64,000 nt of DNA from Clostridia bacterium (GCA_017472685.1 JAFUOO010000011.1:232850-296849), one strand, 5' to 3'. Shown: positions 42,511-51,977, counted from the stretch's first letter. Program-made: numbers and translations. The notes: generated by a model from the letters alone, not told the origin.

Positions 42511-44487
42511 ATGCTGTTATACAGAATTGATGCACGCGGAGAAAAAAAGGACGGGGAAGGCTGGAATGAGAGATACTGCAAAGCCTCGGAAAGCATTTTT
42601 AAAGAATGCGGAAAATCAGCCTACATAGCGGTGTGCTCGGATGAAGAATTTAAAACGCAGCTTGTGGCCATTATAGAATGCGACAGAGAGGGCAAATGGA
42701 ACACACCTGAGAGACTACTTGATATGTTCAACGAAAAAAGCGGACGGAAGCTTCTGCTAAAGGATGTGGAGGAAATACCCGAATACAAAGCCTGCGAATT
42801 GCTTTCAAAGGCATACAGCGAATTGGCAATTGATGACGATGACGATGTAGTAGGCTGGTTTGAAATTGCACGCAGAAAAAGCGGCAACGAATGTGTGGCA
42901 GATAAAATGGATGCAAAAGAAATAGAGCTTACAGCCAAAAAAACCTTGTACGACAAAAGCCTTTTTCCCGAGCTTGAACGCATACGTGCCATGAAAAAAA
43001 GCGAGTGCAGCGTTTTTCACCCTGTGCATTACATTATAAGGAGCGACGATGTAACCGACGGGGACAAGGTTATAAATTCTCTTATAAATGTGCTTTATGA
43101 AAACAAAAGGCTCCGCTCAAAAAGATACCAGAGCTTAAGTTTAGGAAACTATATTGACCTGTGTGACGTACGGAACACAATGCATAACCTTTCAGGCTGT
43201 ACGGTGGTTTTAGACTTTACGGGCGGTCATGACGGAGGTGAGGGCTATGCTTACGATGAGGACTATTTGTATTGCGTAAGAAGAATTGCAGGGCGGGTTA
43301 ACATGAGTGAGAGAAACCTGCTTGTTGTTGCCGTAATAGGCACTAAGGACAATGCAGTTGCCGATATTTTAAAGGAATACTGCCGCACACCCTTTGTTGA
43401 AATTGAGCCCGAAAACGCTGTGGGGGCTGTTGCAAAAAGATACCTTGAATATAAAGCAATGGAGGCAGGCGCCACCTGTGACGAAAAGCTTTTTGAAGAT
43501 ATCCGTGAGGACAGAGCGATGACACGCTTTGAGCTGAGGACAAAGTTTGCAGCCTGGCATACAAATTACCTGATTGAAAAGGAATACCCTCTTTACACCG
43601 GTTTAGAGTATAAAAAGACAGTAAAGCTTGAAGAGGTGTGCGGAAAAGCCATGGCAGACCTTGAGGAAATGGTTGGGCTAAATGCTGCAAAGACCGTTAT
43701 AGGAAGTGCAGTTGATTACTACAAGGTGCAGAAGCTTTATCAGAGCTTTGGCAAAAAGAGCAAAAAAGCCAACATGCACATGGTTTTTACGGGCAACCCC
43801 GGAAGTGCAAAAACAACCGTTGCAAGGCTTTTTTTCCGGATATTAAAGGATAACGGCGTTATTAAGGACGGCGACCTGGTGGAGGTTGGCAGAGCCGATT
43901 TGGTGGGCAAGTATGTGGGAAGTACTGCCCCCAAGGTTAAGGAAGCCTTTGAAAGGGCGAAGGGCGGAGTGCTGTTTATTGACGAGGCGTACTCCTTAGT
44001 TGACGACAGAGATAACCTCTACGGTGACGAGGCAATAAACACCATTGTTCAGGAAATGGAAAACAACCGCGACGACACCATTGTTATATTTGCGGGCTAT
44101 AGTGATAAAATGGAAGCCTTTTTAGAGAGAAACCCCGGGCTCAGGTCACGAATTGCCTTTCACGTGCCCTTTGAGGATTACAGAGTGGAGGAGCTTATGG
44201 ACATTGCGCGCCTTTTTGCAAAACGGGGCGAAAATGTATTTAGTGAGGGCTGTGAGGAAAAGCTTCTTGAAATGTTTGAGATAGCAACAAAAGAGAAGGA
44301 TTTCGGCAACGGACGCTTTGTAAGAAATGTTATGGAGCATGCAGAAATGGCGCGTGCCTCACGCCTTGCAAAAATGGAATTGAGTAAAATAGGCGAAAGA
44401 GACCTTGACACCTTTTTGCCCGAGGATTTTAAAGCCCAATACACAAAAAAGACTGAAAGCAAAACAAAACAGCAGATTGGATTTTGA
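42511..44487 (+). CDS. AAA+ ATPase with CbxX/CfqX (SpoVK-like) C-terminal domain
   Basis: 658 residues. The C-terminal third is a CbxX/CfqX-type AAA+ domain: Walker A GNPGSAKT (near 428-435), VGRADLVGKYVGST pore region, Walker B LFIDEAYSL (near 488), and FAGYSDKME with NPGLRSRI. Residues about 190-400 look like a second AAA-like or winged region without a Walker A. The first 160 residues match nothing I know. Proteins of this class form hexamers that remodel or unfold partners. The start at 42511 follows AAGGAGGAAATACC; an upstream extension to 42382 runs through the hairpin. First gene of the four-gene operon. Confidence 0.8.
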   Translation: MLLYRIDARGEKKDGEGWNERYCKASESIFKECGKSAYIAVCSDEEFKTQLVAIIECDREGKWNTPERLLDMFNEKSGRKLLLKDVEEIPEYKACELLSKAYSELAIDDDDDVVGWFEIARRKSGNECVADKMDAKEIELTAKKTLYDKSLFPELERIRAMKKSECSVFHPVHYIIRSDDVTDGDKVINSLINVLYENKRLRSKRYQSLSLGNYIDLCDVRNTMHNLSGCTVVLDFTGGHDGGEGYAYDEDYLYCVRRIAGRVNMSERNLLVVAVIGTKDNAVADILKEYCRTPFVEIEPENAVGAVAKRYLEYKAMEAGATCDEKLFEDIREDRAMTRFELRTKFAAWHTNYLIEKEYPLYTGLEYKKTVKLEEVCGKAMADLEEMVGLNAAKTVIGSAVDYYKVQKLYQSFGKKSKKANMHMVFTGNPGSAKTTVARLFFRILKDNGVIKDGDLVEVGRADLVGKYVGSTAPKVKEAFERAKGGVLFIDEAYSLVDDRDNLYGDEAINTIVQEMENNRDDTIVIFAGYSDKMEAFLERNPGLRSRIAFHVPFEDYRVEELMDIARLFAKRGENVFSEGCEEKLLEMFEIATKEKDFGNGRFVRNVMEHAEMARASRLAKMELSKIGERDLDTFLPEDFKAQYTKKTESKTKQQIGF

Positions 44488-44552
44488 TTTTGTACTTTTT
44501 TTGGTACATTGGCTTTTGTAAACTGTAAATGTATAAAAAGGGGGCAGAAAAA

Positions 44553-47500
44553 ATGAGCACTATGAAAGCACTTGAAAGGTTTTACAAGGATTACAGGCGC
44601 AGTGTAATAGAGGAAAGCTACAAAAAGCTGAAGCAGACACCCAAGAAAAAAGGCTACTGGGGCAAGAGTGACCTGGTTTTTGAGGTGAGAATGAAAAACG
44701 GCAAGCTTGCCGCAAGGCTTGCAGGGGTAAAAATAATAAGGGAGCATGTGCTCATCCTTACGGGCTTTTATTTTGAAAACTACAGCGCGGAAAAAAACTG
44801 CGTATGGACCGATAACAATGGCAACATTATGCGGTTTTTCCACGAGGGCACAAATTTTTTAAGGAACTTCGGAGTAAGGATAAAGCTTGATATTGACCCC
44901 GGGGAGTGCAGAAAAATTGTCGGTATGCTCATTAACCGACATAAAAAAGAGGAGAGCGAAATAGTTAATGAGCTGTGCGAAAACTTTGCAATGCTCGAAA
45001 AGTACGACTGGGGAACTTTTCTGAGAAAGACCAAGGAAGGAAGAGTAAAGGCAATTGAGGATGAGCACATTAAAGCCGTTACAAGCATGGATTTGCCCAT
45101 GGACTGGGAGAATGTTTTCCAAGACAGCCCAATTGTGGAGGGTGTGAGGGCAAACAGCATTCCCGATGCGCTGGTGCTTTCGGTTGTGAATTTAGGCAGG
45201 GTGGATATTGAATACATTGCCTGCATAACAAATGAAAGCTGTAAGGCTGTAATCAATGCTCTCCGCGGCTCCATTTACCAAAACCCCGACAGCTGGGACG
45301 AATGCTTCTACAAGGGCTGGGAAACTGCCGAGGAATACCTCTCGGGCAGGGTGAGGCACAAATTAAAGAGGGCACGGCGGGCGAACGAAAAATACAGAGG
45401 CTATTTTGAAAAGAACGTAAAAGCCTTAGAGGCGGTTATGCCCGATATGCTGCACTCGGATGAAATATATGTAACCTTAGGCTCGCCCTGGGTGCCCACG
45501 GATATTATTGACAAATTTATTGAGCACCTTTTCGGGCGCATCGAATACCAAAGGTGCATAAACGCAGCCGTAAAGGACCAGTACTGTGTTCATCACGACG
45601 AAATAACAGGCACATGGGATGTGCCCTGTAAGACGCGCTACAATAATGTTGCCGTTAATGCAACCTACGGCACACCATATATGAACGGGCTTGAAATACT
45701 GGAAAGAACACTTAACCTGAAAAGCGCGGCGGTTTACCGCACTGTAAAAACAAGCACCACAAAGAGCGGCACAAAAAGAGTTCTTGACAAGGACGCAACG
45801 GTAGTTGTGCAGGAAAAGCAGCAGGCAATGATAGCTGAGTTCAAAAAATGGGTGTGGCAGGATGATGCAAGGAGCGCACGATTGGAAGAAATATTCGACG
45901 AAAAGTATGGCTCCAATATTGTGCGCCATTTTGACGGCTCCTTTTTAACCTTCCCCGGCATGAGCGAAAAGGAACGCCTTTTTGACTATCAGAAAAACGC
46001 CGTGGCACGAATACTCTTTACGCCCAACACACTTCTTGCTCACGATGTGGGAAGCGGCAAAACCTACATAATGGCGGCGGCAGGCATGGAATTAAGACGA
46101 ATGGGCATATCACCGAAAAATTTGTACGTGGTGCCAAATAACATTATTGGTCAGTGGAAGGATATGTTCTTAAAGCTGTACCCTGAGGCGAATTTGCTGT
46201 GCGTTGAGCCAAAGACGTTTACAAAGGACAAGCGCGAGGCACTGCTTCGCCATATAAGAGATAACGACTACGACGCGGTTATTATGGCTTACAGCTGCTT
46301 TTCCATGGTGCCTGTGTCGCAGGATTTTTACAGAGAAATGCTTAAGAGTGAGCTTGAAGAAATACACAGCCTTCGTAAGAAGGGTATGAAAAAGTGCACC
46401 ACGGGGCTACAGAGAAAGGAAGTGCGCATAAGAAAGAAGCTCAAGGAGCTTGAGGCGGAAATCAAGGATGCCGTTGAGCGTGTGTACTTTGAAGATTTGG
46501 GCATAACAACGCTTTTTGTTGACGAGGCGCACAACTTCAAAAACCTTAACTTAGAAACAAGCTGTGAAAACATCAGCGGCATTTCGTCTGCAGGCTCTGC
46601 AAAGTGCCGTGATATGCTTGACAAGGTACGCTGTGTGCAGAAGGCAAATAACGGCAGAGGGGTTGTTATGGCAACGGGTACGCCAATTACAAACTCTCTT
46701 TCGGATATTTACGTTGTACAAAAGTATCTCCAGAGCGGTGACCTTGCGCTGTTGGATTTGCAGACCTTTGATGGTTGGATTGGTATGTTTGCGGAAATGA
46801 GAACAGAGTTTGAAATTGATGTTGACACAACACGCTACCGTATGGTGACAAGGTTTTCAAAGTTCCATAACATACCCGAGCTGGCAAATTTGTTGTCGGC
46901 TGTGGCAGATTTTCACAAAACCGACAAGGAAAACGGCATACCCATCTGCGACGGCTACGAGGACATTGTAGTTGAAAAAACAAAGCTCTTCGGCGAGTAT
47001 CTTGCCGAAATATCAAAAAGAGCAAGCGACGTAAGAAGCGGCAAGGTGAAGCGCACTGAGGACAACATGCTCAAAATTACCACTGACGGCAGAAAGGCGG
47101 CACTCGACATGCGCCTTGTGGACGAAAAATGCGCCTTTACCTGCCAGTCCAAGGCATATATGTGCGCCGAAAATATTTTTGATGTGTACCAAAAAACAAC
47201 AGATAAAAAATCCGCACAGATTGTTTTTTGTGACACATCAACACCAAAGAGCAGCTTTAATATGTATCACGAGCTGAAAAGAATCCTTGTGGAGATGGGC
47301 GTAGCTGAAAATGAAATTGCCTTTATCCACGATGCGGAAAGCGAAAGCGAAAAGCGGAAGCTTTTTAAAAGGGTGCAGACGGGCGAGGTGAGGGTTATTA
47401 TTGGCTCCACCTTTAAGCTCGGCACGGGCGTTAATGTGCAAGAAAGGCTTGTGGCACTACACCATCTGGATGTGCCCTGGAGACCAAGCGACATGATACA

Positions 47501-48320
47501 GCGAGAGGGCAGGATTTTACGCCAGGGGAACACAAACAGTAAGGTGTGGCTTTACCGCTACATAACAAAGGGAAGCTTTGACGCCTATTCCTGGCAGCTG
47601 TTGGAGAACAAGCAGAAAATGATTGTGGCAATACTTTCAGGCTGTGCCAATGAGCGCAACTGCTCCGATGTGGACGACACCGTGCTTAACTATGCCGAGG
47701 TAAAGGCACTTGCCATAGGCAATGAGCTTATTAAAAAGAGGGTTGAGGTTGCAAATGCTCTGTCCCGCAACAAGCTTTTGCAGCGCCAGTATGTTTCCAT
47801 GCATCAGTATATGGAAGCAGAGCTTATGAAAATGCCTGCAAGGCTGGAGCGCCTCGAGGAGGAGATTGAAAAAAACACAAGGGACATGGAGTTTTATTTA
47901 AGCCAGGATAAGGAGTATACCTTAGAGGAAAGACGCGAGATGCGCGATATTATATACAAGGGTGTTATGAACAACCTCCTCATGGACGAGGAAAGGGAGA
48001 TTTGCACCTATAAGGGCTTTAGGGTGGTGCTGCCCAAAAACATGCTTACAAACGGTGAGTTTGTTTACCTTTGCGCTGAGGGTAAGTACTACGTTGAAAT
48101 GGGCACAGCAAAGATGGGCATGCTTGAGCGTATTGACAACTTTTTAAAGAGCTTTGAAAAGCGCATTGAAAAGCTTGAGAGAGAAAAAGCCGACCTTATA
48201 AAGCGCGAGGCAGACATGAAGACGGAGCTTAAAAAGGAAGGCTACAGCGACATTATTGAGGAGCTTGAAAAGGAGCTTAATGCTATTGACAAGGAATTGG
48301 GGGTAGGAATAGATGAATGA
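44553..48320 (+). CDS. SNF2-type helicase of the mobile-element class, without methylase domain
   Basis: 1255 residues. After about 330 residues of unfamiliar sequence comes the region typical of giant phage and integrative-element helicases (LGSPWVPTDIIDKF; DGSFLTFPGM). The superfamily 2 core follows: Walker A HDVGSGKTYIM (near 500), VPNNIIGQW, DEAHNFKN (near 655), ATGTPITNSLSD. The C-terminal lobe has TFKLGTGVNVQERL and REGRILRQGN (near 988). A coiled-coil tail follows (LERLEEEIEKNTRDME...). In mobile elements this helicase is usually fused to an adenine methylase; no NPPY-type motif is visible here. The start at 44553 follows AAAGGGGGCAG. Its stop overlaps the next start by eight bases. 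Confidence 0.82.
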   Translation: MSTMKALERFYKDYRRSVIEESYKKLKQTPKKKGYWGKSDLVFEVRMKNGKLAARLAGVKIIREHVLILTGFYFENYSAEKNCVWTDNNGNIMRFFHEGTNFLRNFGVRIKLDIDPGECRKIVGMLINRHKKEESEIVNELCENFAMLEKYDWGTFLRKTKEGRVKAIEDEHIKAVTSMDLPMDWENVFQDSPIVEGVRANSIPDALVLSVVNLGRVDIEYIACITNESCKAVINALRGSIYQNPDSWDECFYKGWETAEEYLSGRVRHKLKRARRANEKYRGYFEKNVKALEAVMPDMLHSDEIYVTLGSPWVPTDIIDKFIEHLFGRIEYQRCINAAVKDQYCVHHDEITGTWDVPCKTRYNNVAVNATYGTPYMNGLEILERTLNLKSAAVYRTVKTSTTKSGTKRVLDKDATVVVQEKQQAMIAEFKKWVWQDDARSARLEEIFDEKYGSNIVRHFDGSFLTFPGMSEKERLFDYQKNAVARILFTPNTLLAHDVGSGKTYIMAAAGMELRRMGISPKNLYVVPNNIIGQWKDMFLKLYPEANLLCVEPKTFTKDKREALLRHIRDNDYDAVIMAYSCFSMVPVSQDFYREMLKSELEEIHSLRKKGMKKCTTGLQRKEVRIRKKLKELEAEIKDAVERVYFEDLGITTLFVDEAHNFKNLNLETSCENISGISSAGSAKCRDMLDKVRCVQKANNGRGVVMATGTPITNSLSDIYVVQKYLQSGDLALLDLQTFDGWIGMFAEMRTEFEIDVDTTRYRMVTRFSKFHNIPELANLLSAVADFHKTDKENGIPICDGYEDIVVEKTKLFGEYLAEISKRASDVRSGKVKRTEDNMLKITTDGRKAALDMRLVDEKCAFTCQSKAYMCAENIFDVYQKTTDKKSAQIVFCDTSTPKSSFNMYHELKRILVEMGVAENEIAFIHDAESESEKRKLFKRVQTGEVRVIIGSTFKLGTGVNVQERLVALHHLDVPWRPSDMIQREGRILRQGNTNSKVWLYRYITKGSFDAYSWQLLENKQKMIVAILSGCANERNCSDVDDTVLNYAEVKALAIGNELIKKRVEVANALSRNKLLQRQYVSMHQYMEAELMKMPARLERLEEEIEKNTRDMEFYLSQDKEYTLEERREMRDIIYKGVMNNLLMDEEREICTYKGFRVVLPKNMLTNGEFVYLCAEGKYYVEMGTAKMGMLERIDNFLKSFEKRIEKLEREKADLIKREADMKTELKKEGYSDIIEELEKELNAIDKELGVGIDE

Positions 48321-49425
48321 AATAAAAAATAACAATATGCCCGTTATGGACGTGGAAAAGGCAGTGGGGCTTCTCACAAGGGCTTACGCCGCGGCGATAA
48401 ATGACAATGATGTAAAAATTGTGCCCTCTGTTATGCTGTGGGGCCCGCCCGGCGTTGGTAAAAGCCAGGCGGTAAGGCAGATTGCCTCAGAGCTTGAAGC
48501 TGCGTGCAACAAAAGGGTTAACGTGACAGATGTGAGACTACTCTTATTTAACCCTATTGACTTAAGGGGTATACCCACCGCAAACGCAGACAAAACCCTT
48601 GCGGTGTGGTTAAAGCCTCAGATTTTCCAGATGGACGACAGCGATGAGGTTATAAACATTCTGTTTTTGGACGAAATTTCGGCGGCACCACAGAGCGTGC
48701 AGGCGGCGGCATACCAGATAACCTTAGACAGGGTTGTGGGCGAGCATAAATTGCCCGACAACTGCATTGTGATTGCGGCAGGTAACCGTGTGACGGACAA
48801 GTCCGTTGCATTTAAAATGCCCAAGGCACTTGCAAACAGACTTCTGCACATTGAAATTGAGGGCGATTTTGAAGCCTGGAAGAGATGGGCAATAGGAAAG
48901 GGCATAAACGAAAAGGTGACGGGCTTTCTCTCCTTCAGACGCGATTATTTGATGCAGTTCAATGCCTCGGGCGACACCTTAGCCTTTGCAACGCCACGTA
49001 GCTGGGAAATGGTGAGCAATATTTTAAACTGCGTTTCAAGCAATGTTGACGAAATGTTCCCTCTTATTTCGGGGCTTGTGGGTACGGGTGTTGCAATTGA
49101 AATGCGCACCTGGTGCAGCATTTACAAGGAGCTTCCCAAAATGGAGGATATTTTTGACGGACTTATGCCGCCAATTCCACAGAAGACCGATGCCATGTAT
49201 GCCTTAGTTTCTTCAATGACGGCATATGCCCGTGCACATAAGAACGAAATGAGCCGTATTGCAAATTCAATTTCCTACGCAACAAGGCTGCCTGCGGATT
49301 TCTCGGCGGTTTTGATGCGCGACTACATGGCAATTGAGAAGGGCTATAAGGAAAAGCTTATGAGGGTACCCGAGTTTTCAAGATGGGTGAGCACAAAGGG
49401 GAGATATATGAATGGTGCAATCTGA
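48313..49425 (+). CDS. MoxR-type AAA+ ATPase
   Basis: 370 residues. Walker A GPPGVGKSQ (near 44-52), a DVRLLLFNPIDLRGIP segment, Walker B LFLDEISAAPQSVQAAAYQI (near 116), and the sensor region VIAAGNRVTD followed by KALANRLLHIEI. MoxR ATPases act as chaperones for partners with von Willebrand A domains, which matches the next gene. The start overlaps the helicase stop (ATGAATGA) and its own end overlaps the VWA gene by 14 bases, so the three are translationally coupled. Confidence 0.88.
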   Translation: MNEIKNNNMPVMDVEKAVGLLTRAYAAAINDNDVKIVPSVMLWGPPGVGKSQAVRQIASELEAACNKRVNVTDVRLLLFNPIDLRGIPTANADKTLAVWLKPQIFQMDDSDEVINILFLDEISAAPQSVQAAAYQITLDRVVGEHKLPDNCIVIAAGNRVTDKSVAFKMPKALANRLLHIEIEGDFEAWKRWAIGKGINEKVTGFLSFRRDYLMQFNASGDTLAFATPRSWEMVSNILNCVSSNVDEMFPLISGLVGTGVAIEMRTWCSIYKELPKMEDIFDGLMPPIPQKTDAMYALVSSMTAYARAHKNEMSRIANSISYATRLPADFSAVLMRDYMAIEKGYKEKLMRVPEFSRWVSTKGRYMNGAI

Positions 49426-50866
49426 TGAAAAAATAAGAGAGGCGGCAAGAAGGCTACTTATGTCAAGAATGCGCGTGCTTTTAAATAACGGGTTTTACGG
49501 GCTTTTATTAATGCACATGAAATTTGCCCTTGACGAGGAGTGCGAAACAGCCGCAACAGACGGCGAAAGGATTTATTTTTCGCCCTCCTTTATGGAAAGC
49601 TTGTCCGATGATGAAATTGACTTTGTGCTCATGCACGAAATATTGCACGTTGCCCTTATGCATTGTATGCGCAAGGGCGAAAGGGACAACTTTATTTTTA
49701 ATGTTGCCTGCGACATTGTGGTGAACTCCAACATACTTTTGGCAAACAATAACAACATACAAAGCATTACTCTAAAAGAATACGGCGAAAGCATGCACAT
49801 TGCCCCCGATAACAGCGAGGGCTACAATCACACCGCCGAGGAGGTTTACGAAATGCTCATGCAGCAAGGTGTACAAAAGCCCAAAAGCGGGAACACGGAC
49901 GGTCAGGGTGGCAATGAGGGCAAAAAGGGCGGCAAAGGCGGGCAAAGTGGCGGCGGAAAGGACGGACAGGGACAAAGCCAAAATGGACAGGACGAGACTG
50001 ACACGGACGGTGACGGACAAGGTAACGGTAAGAAGCAAGGCGGTGGTAAAGGCCAAGGTGACGGCGACGGTCAGGGTGAAGGTAAAAGCGGCGGCAGCGG
50101 AAAAGGCGGCAAAAGCGGACAGGGCACGGACAGAGGCGGCAACGGCGGGCAAAGTGGCGGCTTTAATGACGACCATTCAAAATGGGGCAAGGCTGAGGAT
50201 ACGGCGCTTCGGGATGTGTGGGTCAAACGTGTGTGCGACGCTGCCGAGGCAATAGAAATACAGAACGCCGTAACAGGGCGCGGCACGGTGCCCCTTTTTG
50301 CCAAAAGGCTTTTAAAGGAATTGAAAAACCCCCAGCTTGACTGGAGGATTATACTCAACGATTTTGTGCAGGAGGAGGTATGCGACTACTCTTTTTCGCC
50401 CCCCGACAGGCGCTTTTCGGAGTCACCCTTTATGCTTCCCGATTTTAACGATACGGACACAAGCGTGTCAGATATTTTGTTCATGATTGACACCTCGGGG
50501 AGTATGTCGGACGATATGATAACAGCGGCATATTCCGAGGTTAAGGGCGCAATAGACCAGTTTGACGGCAAGCTTAAGGGGTACTTAGGCTTTTTTGATG
50601 CGGCAATTGTGGAGCCTGAGCCCTTTGAAAGCGAGGAGGAATTTCAGATTATACACCCCGTTGGCGGTGGCGGTACTGATTTTGAAATTATCTTTAAGTA
50701 TGTAAGGGACTATATGAGCGAAAGGATGCCAAAGAGCATTATCATACTTACGGACGGCTATGCACCCTTTCCCGAGGAGGCTGCCGCTATGGATATACCC
50801 GTGCTGTGGCTTTTAAATAACGAAGAGGTTACCCCGCCCTGGGGAAAGGTTGCACGCATTAAATAG
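49412..50866 (+). CDS. Metallopeptidase-like plus VWA domain protein (DUF2201 type)
   Basis: 484 residues with three parts. Residues 1-150 form a putative metallopeptidase domain with HEILH (near 75-79, the HEXXH zinc motif) followed by HCMRKGERDNFIFNVACDIVVN. Residues about 155-260 are an extreme Gly/Gln/Lys/Asp-rich, probably disordered linker. Residues 280-484 are a VWA-like domain with the MIDAS motif DTSGS near 359-363, plus GGGGTDFE and LTDGYAP. The whole matches the DUF2201 pair (putative metallopeptidase and VWA-like). The partner is presumably the upstream MoxR ATPase. GGGGAG precedes the start. A strong terminator ends the operon. Confidence 0.85.
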   Translation: MVQSDEKIREAARRLLMSRMRVLLNNGFYGLLLMHMKFALDEECETAATDGERIYFSPSFMESLSDDEIDFVLMHEILHVALMHCMRKGERDNFIFNVACDIVVNSNILLANNNNIQSITLKEYGESMHIAPDNSEGYNHTAEEVYEMLMQQGVQKPKSGNTDGQGGNEGKKGGKGGQSGGGKDGQGQSQNGQDETDTDGDGQGNGKKQGGGKGQGDGDGQGEGKSGGSGKGGKSGQGTDRGGNGGQSGGFNDDHSKWGKAEDTALRDVWVKRVCDAAEAIEIQNAVTGRGTVPLFAKRLLKELKNPQLDWRIILNDFVQEEVCDYSFSPPDRRFSESPFMLPDFNDTDTSVSDILFMIDTSGSMSDDMITAAYSEVKGAIDQFDGKLKGYLGFFDAAIVEPEPFESEEEFQIIHPVGGGGTDFEIIFKYVRDYMSERMPKSIIILTDGYAPFPEEAAAMDIPVLWLLNNEEVTPPWGKVARIK

Positions 50867-50897
50867 AAAATACCACCCGCTTTGGGGTGGTATTTTT
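50867..50897 (+). terminator. Terminator of the AAA/SNF2/MoxR/VWA operon
   Basis: AAAATACCACCC and GGGTGGTATTTT, directly after the stop, followed by T. Confidence 0.85.
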
Positions 50898-50993
50898 GCT
50901 TGTAAAATAAAAGTGTACCTTTTTGTCCCACAAGACCGGGGAGGCGAGGGGGGTGAAGTGTTAAAGCACTTTTTTATATTAAAGTTATTAAAT

Positions 50994-51024
50994 GAAAAAA
51001 GCACTTCTTACGAAGTGCTTTTTT
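50994..51024 (-). terminator. Terminator of tRNA-Thr
   Basis: AAAAAAGCACTTC-TTAC-GAAGTGCTTTTTT adjoining the tRNA 3' end. Confidence 0.8.
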
Positions 51025-51025
51025 C

Positions 51026-51100
51026 TGGAGCCGGTGACAAGAATCGAACTTGCAACCTGCGGTTTACGATACCGCTGCTCTGCCTTTGAGCCACACCGGC
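51026..51100 (-). tRNA. tRNA-Thr (anticodon CGT)
   Basis: 75 nt with encoded CCA. Acceptor GCCGGTG/CACCGGC, D arm GGCTCAAAGGCAGAGC, anticodon loop ATCGTAA giving CGT, T-loop GTTCGATTC. It reads ACG threonine codons. Its 3' end faces the four-gene accessory operon. Confidence 0.94.
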
Positions 51101-51120
51101 AGAAGATAATCAACGAATAT

Positions 51121-51149
51121 ATTTTATATTTTGAGGGGTAGTTTGTCAA
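51121..51149 (-). promoter_or_regulatory. SigA promoter of tRNA-Thr
   Basis: On the minus strand TTGACA (51149-51144), 17-bp spacer, TAAAAT (51126-51121). Confidence 0.75.
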
Positions 51150-51158
51150 GAATTATTA

Positions 51159-51186
51159 TTGATTATTTAAAAAATCATGATATAAT
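51159..51186 (+). promoter_or_regulatory. SigA promoter of the hydrolase-murF unit
   Basis: TTGATT at 51159-51164, 16-bp spacer, TATAAT at 51181-51186, ahead of GCGGAGGTG and the ATG at 51219. Confidence 0.7.
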
Positions 51187-51218
51187 ATATATTAGTATAT
51201 TATGCGGAGGTGTATCTT

Positions 51219-51977
51219 ATGGAAAAGAATGTTAACATCGACGGATTGAATATAAACTACCTTGATCAAGGAGAGGGCAAAACCATTGTGCTTTTTCACG
51301 GATGGGGTGCAAATAAAGAGGCATTTACACCTATTGTAAAAAAGCTTTCCGCTTATATGCGTGTGGTGGCACTTGACTTTCCCGGCTTTGGCAAAAGTGA
51401 TGAGCCAAAGGAGGTTTGGGATGTGGAAAAGTACGCTCAGTTTATGAAAAAGTTCATAAAGGAAGCAGATAGTGAGGGCGCAATCTGGCTGGGTCATTCC
51501 TTCGGCGGAAGGGTTATTATAAAGCTTTTTGAAAAGATGGAGGTTAAGCCTGTAAAAATCGTACTGGTTGATGCGGCAGGCATTAAACCAAAAAGAGGGC
51601 TTGACTATTATTTAAAGGTTTATTCCTACAAGCTGGGCAAAAAAATACTTAAGCTTCCTTTAATAAACAAAACAGGGCTTTACGAAAAATTGGTTAAAAA
51701 TGCAGGAAGTAGCGACTACAAGGTTTTGAGTGACAATATGCGTGCAACCATGAGCCGCGTTGTGAACGAGGATTTGAGAAGCTATCTGCCCAAAATTAAT
51801 GTGCCCACCCTTTTGATATGGGGCGATAAGGACACTGCAACACCCATTGCCGATGCCCACCTTATGGATAGCCTTCTTCCCGACAGCGGCATTGTTACGC
51901 TTTCGGGCGCAGGGCATTTTTCCTACCTTGATTGCCCGGGCAAATTTTTTGCGGCATTGGAATATTTTGTGAAATAA
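51219..51977 (+). CDS. Alpha/beta-fold hydrolase
   Basis: 252 residues. The oxyanion region LFHGWGANKE, the nucleophile elbow GHSFGGR (Ser near residue 95), the acid GDKDTATPIADA and the final catalytic His in LSGAGHFSYLD outline a full catalytic triad. It belongs to the broad esterase/hydrolase group; the substrate is unknown. GCGGAGGTG precedes the start at 51219. The murF-like gene follows 37 bases later, and this hydrolase-murF-ddl order suggests cell-wall context, but only by position. Confidence 0.85.
   Translation: MEKNVNIDGLNINYLDQGEGKTIVLFHGWGANKEAFTPIVKKLSAYMRVVALDFPGFGKSDEPKEVWDVEKYAQFMKKFIKEADSEGAIWLGHSFGGRVIIKLFEKMEVKPVKIVLVDAAGIKPKRGLDYYLKVYSYKLGKKILKLPLINKTGLYEKLVKNAGSSDYKVLSDNMRATMSRVVNEDLRSYLPKINVPTLLIWGDKDTATPIADAHLMDSLLPDSGIVTLSGAGHFSYLDCPGKFFAALEYFVK

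Noticed and set aside
51026..51100. tRNA-Thr as attachment site for the four-gene island
   Set aside because: I found no partial copy of the tRNA 3' end on the far side of the island near 42.1-42.5 kb and no integrase gene, so the idea remains unsupported.
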